A DNA stretch of 64,000 nt from Streptomyces cavernicola (lineage in GTDB: Bacteria > Actinomycetota > Actinomycetes > Streptomycetales > Streptomycetaceae), in NCBI RefSeq assembly GCF_029968035.1, contig NZ_JASCIQ010000030.1:1-64000 (forward strand), in the 5' to 3' direction. Numbering within the stretch: position 1 is the first letter of the stretch; every line of letters begins with the position of its first letter. Made by a program: the position numbers and the translations under genes. This document shows, in pieces, positions 16,168 through 24,709 of this stretch. The notes beneath the pieces are model-generated. The model was not told the DNA's origin. It made no database searches and saw only the letters and a program-made list of their open reading frames with translations.

Positions 16168-17526
16168 TCAGAAGAGGCCGTGCCACATCTGGTCGACCAC
16201 CGTGGCCCACCAGTTGTCGGGTTCCACGGCGCGCGCGTCGATCGCGGCGAGCCTCGTCTGGAACTCCTCGACGCCGGCGCCCGCCTGGTACGGGTCCATG
16301 CCCACCATGCCGTTGCGGGTGGCGACGAGCAGGGCGAGAGAGCGTACGAACGCCGACACCGAGGTGTTGACCAGGCGGCCCGAGCCGGACTTGGGGCTGG
16401 CCGCCCACACCAGGCCCTTCCACTCCTCGGCGCCCAAGCACTGCACGGTGATCTCGGCCCAGCCGTCGGTGCCGATCCGCACATGCCCGGCGAGCGTGGC
16501 GAGCACCGCCTCCGGCAACTGCGCCCCGTGGTCGCGCAGATGGCTCGCCGCGTCCTGCACCAGGTCGCTCTCCTTGGGCGCGCCGAAGAAGAACGGCACG
16601 TCGGCCGGGAGGCCCGCGACCAGGAGGGTGCTGCGCGTCGCCGCGGGCAGGTCGAGCCCGGCGAGCTCCTCGGGCGTGAACCGCCGTACACCGCCGGTTC
16701 GGTCGAAGAGCTTGTCGAGGTGGCGGCCGAGCGCCTCGTCGGCGACGGGCACGGCGGGCCGTACGTGGGCGGGCAGCGGGGTGCGGTGCGGGCGCGGCGG
16801 CGGTGCGTGACCGGTGATGGCGTACAACGTCTCCACGTGCTCGACGAGTCGGGCGGCGCCGTCGCTGCGCTCCTGGGCGAAGAGCCCGTACTCGTGCGTC
16901 GAGGAGAACTCGGCGCTCGGCAGCGCGCCGGAGAGCAGCAGCTCGCCGGTGTAACCGCCGGGCAGCAGGCTGGGGTTGAGGTCGGTGTGCACGGCGATGA
17001 CATTCTGCGGCGGGATGTTCAGGCGCAGCAGTTCTGCGTAGCAGCGCGTCTCCGCGGGCGCGAGGCCCGGCCCGGAGGTGCGGAGCAGCGAGGTCTCCTC
17101 GCCGGTGGCCGGGTCGACGTACGTGAACACGGCGGTGTTGCCGGGGCCGGTCACGGGGCGCTCGCGCGGGGGTGCGGGGTGGTTCATCTGCGGTGCGTCA
17201 GGCTCCGGTTCGTCCTCGGCGTCCGTCTCGGCGTGCTTCTCCTCGTACAGGCGGACCACCTCGTCCACGGGGAGGGCGGGCCAGGTGGAGAGTTCGCCGG
17301 TGCGGCGGTCCACGACCGCGGTGGCCGCGTCGACCTCGGCGGGCGGACGGCGCTCGCCGGTCACCGGGTCGCGCTCCTCGGGTGGCGGCGCGGCCCACAC
17401 GACCCAGCCGAGCGAGAACTCGTGCATACGGACGTCACGGCGCAGCCCGGTCGGCGCATCGCCGTTGAGCCAGCCGTCGGCCGCGGCACGTGCCTGCTCC
17501 TGTGTGGTCTCGCGCTGGGGGGTCAC
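16168..17526 (-). CDS. Imm35-like / degenerate deaminase / SUKH-4 immunity protein (copy A)
   Basis: A 452-aa three-part protein. Residues about 20-90 (VRMHEFSLGWVVWA, VVDRRTGELSTWPALPVDEVVRLY) resemble the Imm35/YrhB fold. The middle (about 140-235, GPGLAPAETR, HTDLNPSLLPGGYTGELL) resembles a polymorphic-toxin nucleic acid deaminase, but the zinc-ligand positions normally filled by His and Cys appear to be Ala/Pro and Ser. The C-terminal third (about 270-440) is a SUKH-4-type immunity domain (RRFTPEELAGLDLP, GHVRIGTDGWAEI, SAFVRSLALLVATR). GTG at 17526 follows AAGGAG at 8-base spacing. A close paralogue is at 26707-28020. Likely an accessory immunity protein against exported deaminase-type toxins; the deaminase reading is inference. 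Confidence 0.75.
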   Translation of the reverse strand: MTPQRETTQEQARAAADGWLNGDAPTGLRRDVRMHEFSLGWVVWAAPPPEERDPVTGERRPPAEVDAATAVVDRRTGELSTWPALPVDEVVRLYEEKHAETDAEDEPEPDAPQMNHPAPPRERPVTGPGNTAVFTYVDPATGEETSLLRTSGPGLAPAETRCYAELLRLNIPPQNVIAVHTDLNPSLLPGGYTGELLLSGALPSAEFSSTHEYGLFAQERSDGAARLVEHVETLYAITGHAPPPRPHRTPLPAHVRPAVPVADEALGRHLDKLFDRTGGVRRFTPEELAGLDLPAATRSTLLVAGLPADVPFFFGAPKESDLVQDAASHLRDHGAQLPEAVLATLAGHVRIGTDGWAEITVQCLGAEEWKGLVWAASPKSGSGRLVNTSVSAFVRSLALLVATRNGMVGMDPYQAGAGVEEFQTRLAAIDARAVEPDNWWATVVDQMWHGLF

Positions 17527-17749
17527 GCGGGGGGCTCCTTGGGGCGAAGTCTGTCCGGGAGAGTGCGTTGTGCAGGTTTCTGTGATGCTTCGTACGGTCC
17601 TGCCCGCAGCGCGGACGTAAGGCTGCTGTGGGTTGATGTGACGCTTCCGTGTCAACTGCCCGTTGACCTTAATCGACCACTGCGGTCCGGTGCGCACGAG
17701 CGATACGCTGGATCGGCGACAGCCAAACGCGAGTCATGGGGGAGCAGTT

Positions 17750-18124
17750 GTGAGCGGTTTCCGCGCGGATGCCAAGGTCCTCAAGGACGAGGGCTTCAAC
17801 ATGTTCGAGGTCGGACAGGACTGGGGCAAGGCCGCGAAGGCCCTCCAGGACGGCCTCACCGCCCTGGAGAAGGGCGACACTCCCCCGTGGGGCGACGACG
17901 ACCTGGGCGAGAAGTTCGGCGTGGTCTACGAGGGCCTGCGGGACGGCATGTTCGAGTCGATGAACAGCCTGGCCGAGCGGCTGGCCGGCATCGGTATCAA
18001 GTTCACCGAGATGGGCATGCGGCACGAGAAGGGCGAGCAGGCCGAGGAGGAGTCGTACGCCCAGCTCACCTCGCAGCACGACGCTTCCGGTGGAGCAGGC
18101 GCCAGGGGCATGCAGTCGGTCTGA
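17750..18124 (+). CDS. EspC/WXG100-like T7SS small protein
   Basis: A 124-aa mostly helical, acidic protein. GTG at 17750 follows GGGGGAGC. It has the helix-PWG-helix layout (QDWGKAAKALQDGL, then PPWGDDDLGEKFG, then FESMNSLAERLAGIGIKFTEMGMRH) of small ESX secretion-associated EspC-like proteins. It lies immediately upstream of the first giant toxin, where WXG100-family partner or chaperone genes usually sit, so it is likely its co-secreted partner. No enzymatic motif is visible. Confidence 0.7.
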   Translation: MSGFRADAKVLKDEGFNMFEVGQDWGKAAKALQDGLTALEKGDTPPWGDDDLGEKFGVVYEGLRDGMFESMNSLAERLAGIGIKFTEMGMRHEKGEQAEEESYAQLTSQHDASGGAGARGMQSV

Positions 18125-18130
18125 GGTGAA

Positions 18131-18152
18131 CCACCCCCGAGGGGGTGGGTTT
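18131..18152 (+). terminator. Terminator after the EspC-like gene
   Basis: ccaccccc (18131-18138) pairs with gggggtgg (18141-18148) and is followed by a GTTTT run, giving an intrinsic terminator 6 bp past the stop at 18124. A second perfect 10-bp stem with a 10-nt loop (18188-18197 with 18208-18217, cacaggacgg / ccgtcctgtg) lies just downstream. Confidence 0.75.
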
Positions 18153-18317
18153 TGTCCGTGTTGTGGCACATGGACTGGAACAGCCCTCACAGGACGGCCC
18201 GTTGGAGCCGTCCTGTGACATTCGGGCCCGGACGGTGTCACTGCTGATGGTTAGGCTTTGACCACCGCTGTACGGCGTGCGACCGGCTTGGCATGTCCAA
18301 CCGAGGTCCACGGGCGG

Positions 18318-19057
18318 TCGTCGCGATTCGGGGGTGTGTTGCAGTGTCGATGATGTTGCCGGACGAGCTCGAGTGGGTCCTCGAGATGCTCGGCTTCACC
18401 TGGCCCACCGCCGACGAGGACAAACTCGTCCAATGCGCGGAAGTCTGGGAGAAGTTCGCACAGGACGTCACCGACCTCCGCGCCAACGCCACCACCAGCG
18501 CCTCCACCGTCATGGCCAACAACGCCGGCGACGCCATCGACAAATTCAAAAAGAACTACGACAAATTCGACAACGGCGGCGACGGCTACCTCCAGGACGC
18601 AGCCCAAGCAGCAACCATCATCGGCTTCTGCCTCCGCGGCGCAGCCATGCTCGTCATCACCTGCAAAATCGCCGTCATCGTCCAACTCATCGCCCTCGCC
18701 GTACAGATCATCGCCGCCGCCGCAGCATCCGTCGTCACCTTCGGACTCTCCAACGCCGCCAGCATGGCCGCCACCGCCATCACCCGCGTCACCGTCCGAC
18801 AAATCCTCGACACCCTCAAAGACGCCCTCGTCGAAGCCATCATCGAGTGCATGAAAGAACCGGCGGTCTCCGCACTCGAAGCGATGATCACCGACCTCAC
18901 CCGCCAATCCGTCAACATCGGCTTCGGCGCCCAGTCCGGCATCGACGTCTCCGCCACCGTCAAAGCCGGCGCCGAAGGCGGCTGGGAAGCCATCAAACAA
19001 ACCCCCCAGACCTTCCTCGAAAGCGTCCGCGACAGCGTCGGCAGCAAAGCCGGCGGA
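18318..19057 (+). repeat. 740-bp direct repeat, copy 1 (toxin leader + N-terminal domain)
   Basis: Base-for-base identical, by line-by-line reading, to 28266-29005. It covers the last 26 bp before the toxin start codon and codons 1-238, and stops at the junction between the WXG100-like domain and the low-complexity linker. Both copies are in the same orientation and reading frame, 9,948 bp apart. Confidence 0.95.
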
Positions 19058-22000
19058 AGCATCCGCAGTGGCGCGGAGAGCTATGCGAACAGCGGGCCGC
19101 TGGGCGACGGGAGTTCCTCGCTGCCGGGCACGGACTCGAACTCCCCGGCAGCTGACGACTCGTCCGACTCTCCGTCGAACCCGTCGGACCCGTCGAATCC
19201 GGACTCCTCGAACTCCGACTCGACGAGCAACGACGGCCCCAGCGTCAGCAGCACAGTCTCGGCGGACATCGGCAACGACGGCCCGTCCGGCCCGGACATC
19301 GGCAACGGCCCCAACCTCTCCAACGGCCCCTCGCTGGGCGACTTCGACGACAGCTCCGGCTCGGACAACTCCCCGTCGACCGGCCCGTCCTCCGACTCAT
19401 CGGGCAACGGGGGCCCCACCAACGGCAACTCCAACCCGGGCGGCATCACCTCGCCCAACCCGTCGTCCGGTCCGACCCCGTCGCCGTCCAACACGACTCC
19501 GTCCGACGGCAACGGCCGGTCCATCGGCACGCAGGTGGACAGCCTCGCCGCGTCCGCGCCGACCGCCACCAACTCGACTCCCCCGCCCACGACTTCGGAC
19601 AACCCGGGCCCCTCGCGCGGCGACGGCAATCACTCCATGCCGACGGCCCCGAACTCGCCGTCGAACAACGACCCGGGCGCGCGCAACAACCCCTCACACC
19701 AAGGCGGTTCGTCCAACTCCGGCGGTGGTACGGCCACCTCCCCGAACCCGTCGTCCTCGGCCCCGCCGCGCAACAACCCGTCGACGCCCGGCACTTCTCC
19801 GGGCGGCCCGCCGCCCTCGTCGCCGAACCCCTCGAACCCCGGTCCGGGCTCGACCCCGCGGCCGAACCCGGGCGAAGGCTCGGGCAGCACGCCGGGCGGG
19901 CGGCCCTCCGTACCTCAGCAGGCGGGACCGGTGCATGTCGCGCCGAACCCCTCGACACCGCACCACTCGCAGGGCAACTCACCCGGCCATTCGCCGGGCA
20001 ATTCCCCCGGCCACTCGCCGAGCAACCCGGGCACACCCAACGCCCCGGGCCAGCAGGCCGCGCCGAACACGCCCCCGCAGAGCCCGGCGAACAACCCGCC
20101 GCAGCAGGCCGCCCCGGTGGTCGCGGTGCACACGGTGACGACCACGCCCGCGCCCACCCCCACCCCCACGCCGGACGCCACGAACGCCAGCCAGCAGTCC
20201 GGCGCGAACAACAACGACAGCGCGAACAAGGACGAGGCGTCCGAGCCGACGCCCGCCTCGTCGACCCGCGACAACACCCCGCCCGGCGGCGTCAACGACC
20301 CGTCCCGCAGGGAGCAGAACGCGCTGGAGAACTCCGTCCCGCGCGACGAGAACGGCGACCCGACGCGTCCGCCGAACCCGAACGACGGCAACTGGGTCGA
20401 GCGCATCAACGGCGACGGCAGGGACGCCCCGGGCCGCAACAACAACTGTGTCGACACGGCCCTGTCCACGGTCGACACCTACGCAGGCAACCCGACCGCG
20501 GCCGGCGCCCGCACACCCGACCCGGACGCGGACGGCAACCCGTCCGACCGGGGCGAGCGCGGCGGCCGCGACCGCATCGAGAACACCCTCGGCGCCCGCT
20601 TCAACGACATGGGCAACGGGCGGGACGCGTACAACCGCCTGGAGAACACCCTCCGCAACAGCGGCCACGGCTCCCAGGCCGTGATCATCACCCAGGACGC
20701 CAACGGCCGCGCCCACGCCTGGAACGCCGTCAACCACAACGGCAAGATCACGTACATCGACTCCCAGACGGGCCAGCGCAGCCCGAACCCGCTGCACAGC
20801 GGCAAGAACGGGGTCTTCGCGATCCCGCTGGACTCGGACCGGCGGCCGGTGGCGGCGGGCCAGGACGCCACACGCGGTGGCGCCACCCGCCCGGACCGCG
20901 ACGGCGCGGCCTCGCCCGCGGCCGGGCGGCAGGCACCCGCGGAGCCGGCGGGCAGCGGCGACAAGAACAAGAAGGACGAGGACAAGAAGGACGAGGGGCA
21001 GGGCGAGAAGAAGGCCAAAAAGCCGGCGAAGACGGAGGCCGAGAAGGCCGCCGAACGAGCCAGGGCCAAGGAAGTGGCCGGTACGGCCTACGACCCCGAT
21101 CGCGCCGAGGGCCAGCCGGGATACGGCGAGCGCCAGCCCGGGGACAACTCGCACACCCACTACGACATGCTCACGGACACGTCGCAGAACCGACTGCGTG
21201 TGACGAACGACGTGGAGCAGGTCAGCCTCGGCCCGGTGGTCGAGCGTCTGAAGGAGTGGGCGGAACCGGGCAAGGAGGGGCAGGAGCCGCCGCTGCTGAA
21301 CGCCATGCGCGAGTCGGCCGACGGACGCATCAGCCAGCAGCGGCTGAACGAGATCCTGAAGCCCGGATTCGCCGAGATGAGCCGGGAGGAGAAGATGGCC
21401 ACCGTCGCGGCCATCGCGCGTCTGAGCAGCTCCTTCCACGACGCCCATGCGGTCGACGAGTCCGGTGGAGCGGACCTGCACTCCCGGCACAACCCCAAGC
21501 GCGGCGATCGCGTCGACCCGGCCTCCCTGGCCCGTGAGTACGCGGCCGTTCAGAACATGCTGGACCGGGACGCGGATCCGGAGGACGCCAAGGAGCTGCG
21601 GAAGGAGAAGCGCAAGTTCACCTCCCTCTGGAACGAGCACATCGGCGACCCGAAAATGATCGAGAACCGGGAGAAGGGCAAGACCCCGGAACAGATCGCA
21701 GAAATGCAGGAGCACCGCCGGCTCATGCGCCCCGACTTCTCAGGGAAGAATTACGCAGTGTTGGAAGTCGTGGAGCACAAGGAGGACGGCTCCACGGAAA
21801 CTCACTACGTCATCGACTCCTCGGTCCCGCCCAACAGCGACGATCTGGGCACGGACCATTCCGAACCGGTTCTCGGCGAGGCGTTCCGCCAGCTCGACCA
21901 GGACAGGTACTCGACATCCGCGATGTACACCGAGTTCGAGCCCTGCGGGGACAAGACGCACCCGGCCTCGGCCAACTGCTCGGATTATCTGGTCCATGAA

Positions 22001-22297
22001 TTCGAGCGGCCCGCTGACCAGGAGCGGCGGCACTACCACGAGAAGTCCGAGGAGGAGCGCGCCGTCCCCGAGGGCAAGAAGAACAAGACGACGATCTATT
22101 ACGCCGCCGGGTACCGGCTGGGTGACATGGATCCCGGGGCCCTGCAGAACCTGCCTGAGGACGAGGCCGAGCGGGCCGCGGAAATCGAGCGGCTCAGGCA
22201 GGAAGCCAAGGACAAGCGCGACGAAGACATGCACCGGTTCCGCGGGGAGCTGCTGCGGGTCTGGATGAGGGCTGCCGAGAACGCGGGCGTAAGCTGA
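18344..22297 (+). CDS. Giant T7SS polymorphic toxin 1: WXG100-like + papain-fold + C-terminal deaminase-fold
   Basis: A 1,317-aa protein starting at GTG 18344 (GGGGGTG upstream; N-terminus VSMMLPDELEWVLEMLG). Residues 1-238 form a WXG100-like (CpnT-N-type) T7SS targeting domain with a hydrophobic helical pair at about 88-145. Residues about 239-680 are a Ser/Pro/Asn-rich linker. About 690-830 is a papain-fold domain of Tox-PL type with an intact triad: Cys702 (RNNNCVDTA), His791 (AHAWNAVNH) and Asp806 (YIDSQTG). A Lys/Glu-rich second linker follows. The C-terminal domain (about 930-1317) has deaminase signatures His1172-Ser-Glu1174 (DHSEPVL) and Pro-Cys1201 with Cys1212 (EPCGDK, ANCSDYL). Predicted exported interbacterial toxin. 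The gene 33 bp downstream carries a SUKH-4 immunity domain. Confidence 0.82.
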   Translation: MSMMLPDELEWVLEMLGFTWPTADEDKLVQCAEVWEKFAQDVTDLRANATTSASTVMANNAGDAIDKFKKNYDKFDNGGDGYLQDAAQAATIIGFCLRGAAMLVITCKIAVIVQLIALAVQIIAAAAASVVTFGLSNAASMAATAITRVTVRQILDTLKDALVEAIIECMKEPAVSALEAMITDLTRQSVNIGFGAQSGIDVSATVKAGAEGGWEAIKQTPQTFLESVRDSVGSKAGGSIRSGAESYANSGPLGDGSSSLPGTDSNSPAADDSSDSPSNPSDPSNPDSSNSDSTSNDGPSVSSTVSADIGNDGPSGPDIGNGPNLSNGPSLGDFDDSSGSDNSPSTGPSSDSSGNGGPTNGNSNPGGITSPNPSSGPTPSPSNTTPSDGNGRSIGTQVDSLAASAPTATNSTPPPTTSDNPGPSRGDGNHSMPTAPNSPSNNDPGARNNPSHQGGSSNSGGGTATSPNPSSSAPPRNNPSTPGTSPGGPPPSSPNPSNPGPGSTPRPNPGEGSGSTPGGRPSVPQQAGPVHVAPNPSTPHHSQGNSPGHSPGNSPGHSPSNPGTPNAPGQQAAPNTPPQSPANNPPQQAAPVVAVHTVTTTPAPTPTPTPDATNASQQSGANNNDSANKDEASEPTPASSTRDNTPPGGVNDPSRREQNALENSVPRDENGDPTRPPNPNDGNWVERINGDGRDAPGRNNNCVDTALSTVDTYAGNPTAAGARTPDPDADGNPSDRGERGGRDRIENTLGARFNDMGNGRDAYNRLENTLRNSGHGSQAVIITQDANGRAHAWNAVNHNGKITYIDSQTGQRSPNPLHSGKNGVFAIPLDSDRRPVAAGQDATRGGATRPDRDGAASPAAGRQAPAEPAGSGDKNKKDEDKKDEGQGEKKAKKPAKTEAEKAAERARAKEVAGTAYDPDRAEGQPGYGERQPGDNSHTHYDMLTDTSQNRLRVTNDVEQVSLGPVVERLKEWAEPGKEGQEPPLLNAMRESADGRISQQRLNEILKPGFAEMSREEKMATVAAIARLSSSFHDAHAVDESGGADLHSRHNPKRGDRVDPASLAREYAAVQNMLDRDADPEDAKELRKEKRKFTSLWNEHIGDPKMIENREKGKTPEQIAEMQEHRRLMRPDFSGKNYAVLEVVEHKEDGSTETHYVIDSSVPPNSDDLGTDHSEPVLGEAFRQLDQDRYSTSAMYTEFEPCGDKTHPASANCSDYLVHEFERPADQERRHYHEKSEEERAVPEGKKNKTTIYYAAGYRLGDMDPGALQNLPEDEAERAAEIERLRQEAKDKRDEDMHRFRGELLRVWMRAAENAGVS

Positions 22298-22330
22298 CCC
22301 GCCCTCTCGGACTGAACGGAGTGATGAGCA

Positions 22331-24622
22331 GTGCTCGCTGCAGAGGCAGAGCGTCGGATCATGGAATGGCTGACAGATCCGAGCCCGCAGAGCGCGGTGC
22401 TTCCGCTGCGAGGAGCCCTTGGCTCGGGTAAGTCGGCGGTCCTGCACCGGGTGCACGAGCGCCGACAGGCGAGCATCTATCTCGACTGCCGTGGAATTAC
22501 GGCGGAAGAGGCGGCGCTCCGCATCCTGTCGGAATTGGGCCTCGACATCGCACGCGCCCGGGGCCGCTATCCGCTCTCCGACGCGCTCGCGAAGCTCCGT
22601 ACGAACACGGTTGTGCTGTTGGCCAATGTGCAGTGGGCCGGCGAGCTGTTCTCCTCCACCGAACCCAGGCAGATCGCCGGGCCGTTGGTGACCGAGCTCG
22701 CCGTCCAGAGCCGGGGACGGCTGCGTGTGGTCATCGAGGCGGACGAGCCGCACGGACGGGTGGCCACCGACCGCGCCGGCTCCATCGTTCTGGATCCCGA
22801 GCCCGAGGACGGCGCCGCTCTCGGCGCCGACACCGATGCGGGTCTCGCTCAGACCGTCGCGGACCATACGCAGCTCCGCGCTCTGGCAGCGGCCGAGCTG
22901 CGCGAGATCCCCCTCTCCGTCTGGGGTTTCCTCGTGGAGAGTCTGGGCGGCCGGCGGAGTGAGGAGGAGCTGCGCCGGAGCCTGGACCTGCTGCCCCGAC
23001 TGCTGGCCTCGGGTAGCTCGCCCGACGGCGAGCTGCTGGTTCGGTTCAGGTCGGACGCCCAGAAGCAACTCGTCAGGACTGCCGCTCCGTGCACTCCGGC
23101 TGAGCAGCGGTCCATGGCCCAGGCGCTGTTGGCCACGGTGGCTGGGCAGCGGGAGCCAGCCGCAGATCCGGCTGCCGACACGGCAGCGGTCGTGTCGTAC
23201 GCGGAGCAGGCGCTGGCTGTGCATGCCGCCCTCGGCGGTTCCCTGCCGCAGCTCATCGACGATGAGAGCACGCTGGTCGTCCATTCCGCCCGGCGCTCTC
23301 TGCTGCAAGGAATCTCGCTCGCCTGGCCGGACGGTGTGCCGCTGGGAGGCACCGCCGCCGACGCGCACTATCTGGACGTCTCCGGGGTCGCACCCGTGTC
23401 GAGAGCCGAGTGGCTCGCGTGGCTGCATTGGGCGGCCGTCAACAGGGGGCGCGACGCCTGGGCCGCCGAGCTGTCCGCCGGTGACGTGGACCTGCCGTGG
23501 CGCACGGTCTGGTCGCGCTGGCGTCCCTACGGGGTCTTCGGCCCCCGGACCGAGGACGTCGGCGCCGTGGACTATGTGGAGATCGGCCACTACGGCGACA
23601 CTCCTGTCACGGTGACTCAGCAGGAACTCCCGCCGTACGACGACACCGGTACCACGGACGGCTCGGACTCCGAGGACTCCGAGGACTTCGCGGACTTCGC
23701 GGGCTCCGAGGACTCCGAGGACCTGGCACCGGACGAGCGTCATCTCGAGCGGGTGTGGCGTCTGTCCGACGGCGAGGAACTGACAGAGCCCTCGGTCGTG
23801 CACGTGTTCCTGGACGACGACGGGGAAGTGGACCGAACCATCGGAAGTCGCGTCTCTCTCGACGAGGACATCGCGCCGGCTTCAGTCGCGGACCGCCTGC
23901 GCCCTCGTCTCCCGAAGAGCGTGACGGGCAAGGAGTACGCGGGAGCCGCGCGGTGGGTGGCGAACGGCGCAGGAGGAGTGTTCGCCCTCGACGTCCTTCG
24001 CCCGGCGGAACTCTCGGAGAACCCTCCTGGCTGGCCCGCCCCGCTGGTTCCACCGCTCCGCAGAACCGAGGTGTGGCCGCGTCCCGACGCGGTGGCCGAA
24101 GGCGGCCCCGCACTGGCCTCCTGGCTGGCCGCCGTCTTCGCTCCCGACGCGCTCCGACGGGTCTCCCCCGATGCCCTGCCCGACGGCCTGACGGACGCCG
24201 GGGCCCGTACCGCACTCACCGAGGTGGGCTTCCCTCGGCTCGGTGGGGACCGGCCGGCCTTCCTCTCCACCGTGGCCGTGGACGAAGGCCTGGAGCCGGT
24301 CGGCGGGCCCGGCCGCACGGATTCGGCTTATCTGCTGGGGAGTTGGCTGGGCGAGCCGGTCCTTCTGGACGGCGGATCCGGCCGAGTGCTGCTCTCGTCC
24401 GTGGCGGGCAAGGACCTGCTGGGAGAGAACCTCGCCGAGTTCACCACTCTGGTCGCGCTGTACCGCGCGCTGCGCCTGAGCTCGTTCCCGACGAGAGCCG
24501 AGGAGCGCGACGCACGACGCAGCGTCAAGGCCTGGGCCCTGGAGATCGCGCCGGAAGCAGCGGCCTCGCGCAGCTGGCAGGCGGCACTCGACGGAGACCT
24601 GGACGTCCCGGAGTCGCTGTGA
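22331..24622 (+). CDS. P-loop NTPase fused to SUKH-4 immunity domain
   Basis: A 763-aa protein starting at GTG 22331 with GGAG 9 bases upstream. The N-terminal half has Walker A GALGSGKSAVLHR (about residues 28-41) and a Walker B-like strand TNTVVLLANVQ, as in STAND-type NTPases. An acidic insert (repeated SEDSED and DFADF, about residues 440-465) separates it from the second half. The last 150 residues (VSPDALPDGLTDAGARTAL, SAYLLGSWLGEPVLLDGGSG, EFTTLVALYRALRL) read as a SUKH-4 domain. SUKH proteins are established immunity proteins of nuclease and deaminase toxins, and this gene starts 33 bp after toxin 1, so it is most likely its immunity gene. The role of the NTPase half is unknown. Confidence 0.72.
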   Translation: MLAAEAERRIMEWLTDPSPQSAVLPLRGALGSGKSAVLHRVHERRQASIYLDCRGITAEEAALRILSELGLDIARARGRYPLSDALAKLRTNTVVLLANVQWAGELFSSTEPRQIAGPLVTELAVQSRGRLRVVIEADEPHGRVATDRAGSIVLDPEPEDGAALGADTDAGLAQTVADHTQLRALAAAELREIPLSVWGFLVESLGGRRSEEELRRSLDLLPRLLASGSSPDGELLVRFRSDAQKQLVRTAAPCTPAEQRSMAQALLATVAGQREPAADPAADTAAVVSYAEQALAVHAALGGSLPQLIDDESTLVVHSARRSLLQGISLAWPDGVPLGGTAADAHYLDVSGVAPVSRAEWLAWLHWAAVNRGRDAWAAELSAGDVDLPWRTVWSRWRPYGVFGPRTEDVGAVDYVEIGHYGDTPVTVTQQELPPYDDTGTTDGSDSEDSEDFADFAGSEDSEDLAPDERHLERVWRLSDGEELTEPSVVHVFLDDDGEVDRTIGSRVSLDEDIAPASVADRLRPRLPKSVTGKEYAGAARWVANGAGGVFALDVLRPAELSENPPGWPAPLVPPLRRTEVWPRPDAVAEGGPALASWLAAVFAPDALRRVSPDALPDGLTDAGARTALTEVGFPRLGGDRPAFLSTVAVDEGLEPVGGPGRTDSAYLLGSWLGEPVLLDGGSGRVLLSSVAGKDLLGENLAEFTTLVALYRALRLSSFPTRAEERDARRSVKAWALEIAPEAAASRSWQAALDGDLDVPESL

Positions 24623-24709
24623 GCCCACCGCCGCGGCCGCCCCGGACACGCCGACCATAAGATCAACGCCGACCACATACGCATCCGTACCGGAGCAGAA
24701 CGGGAAGTC

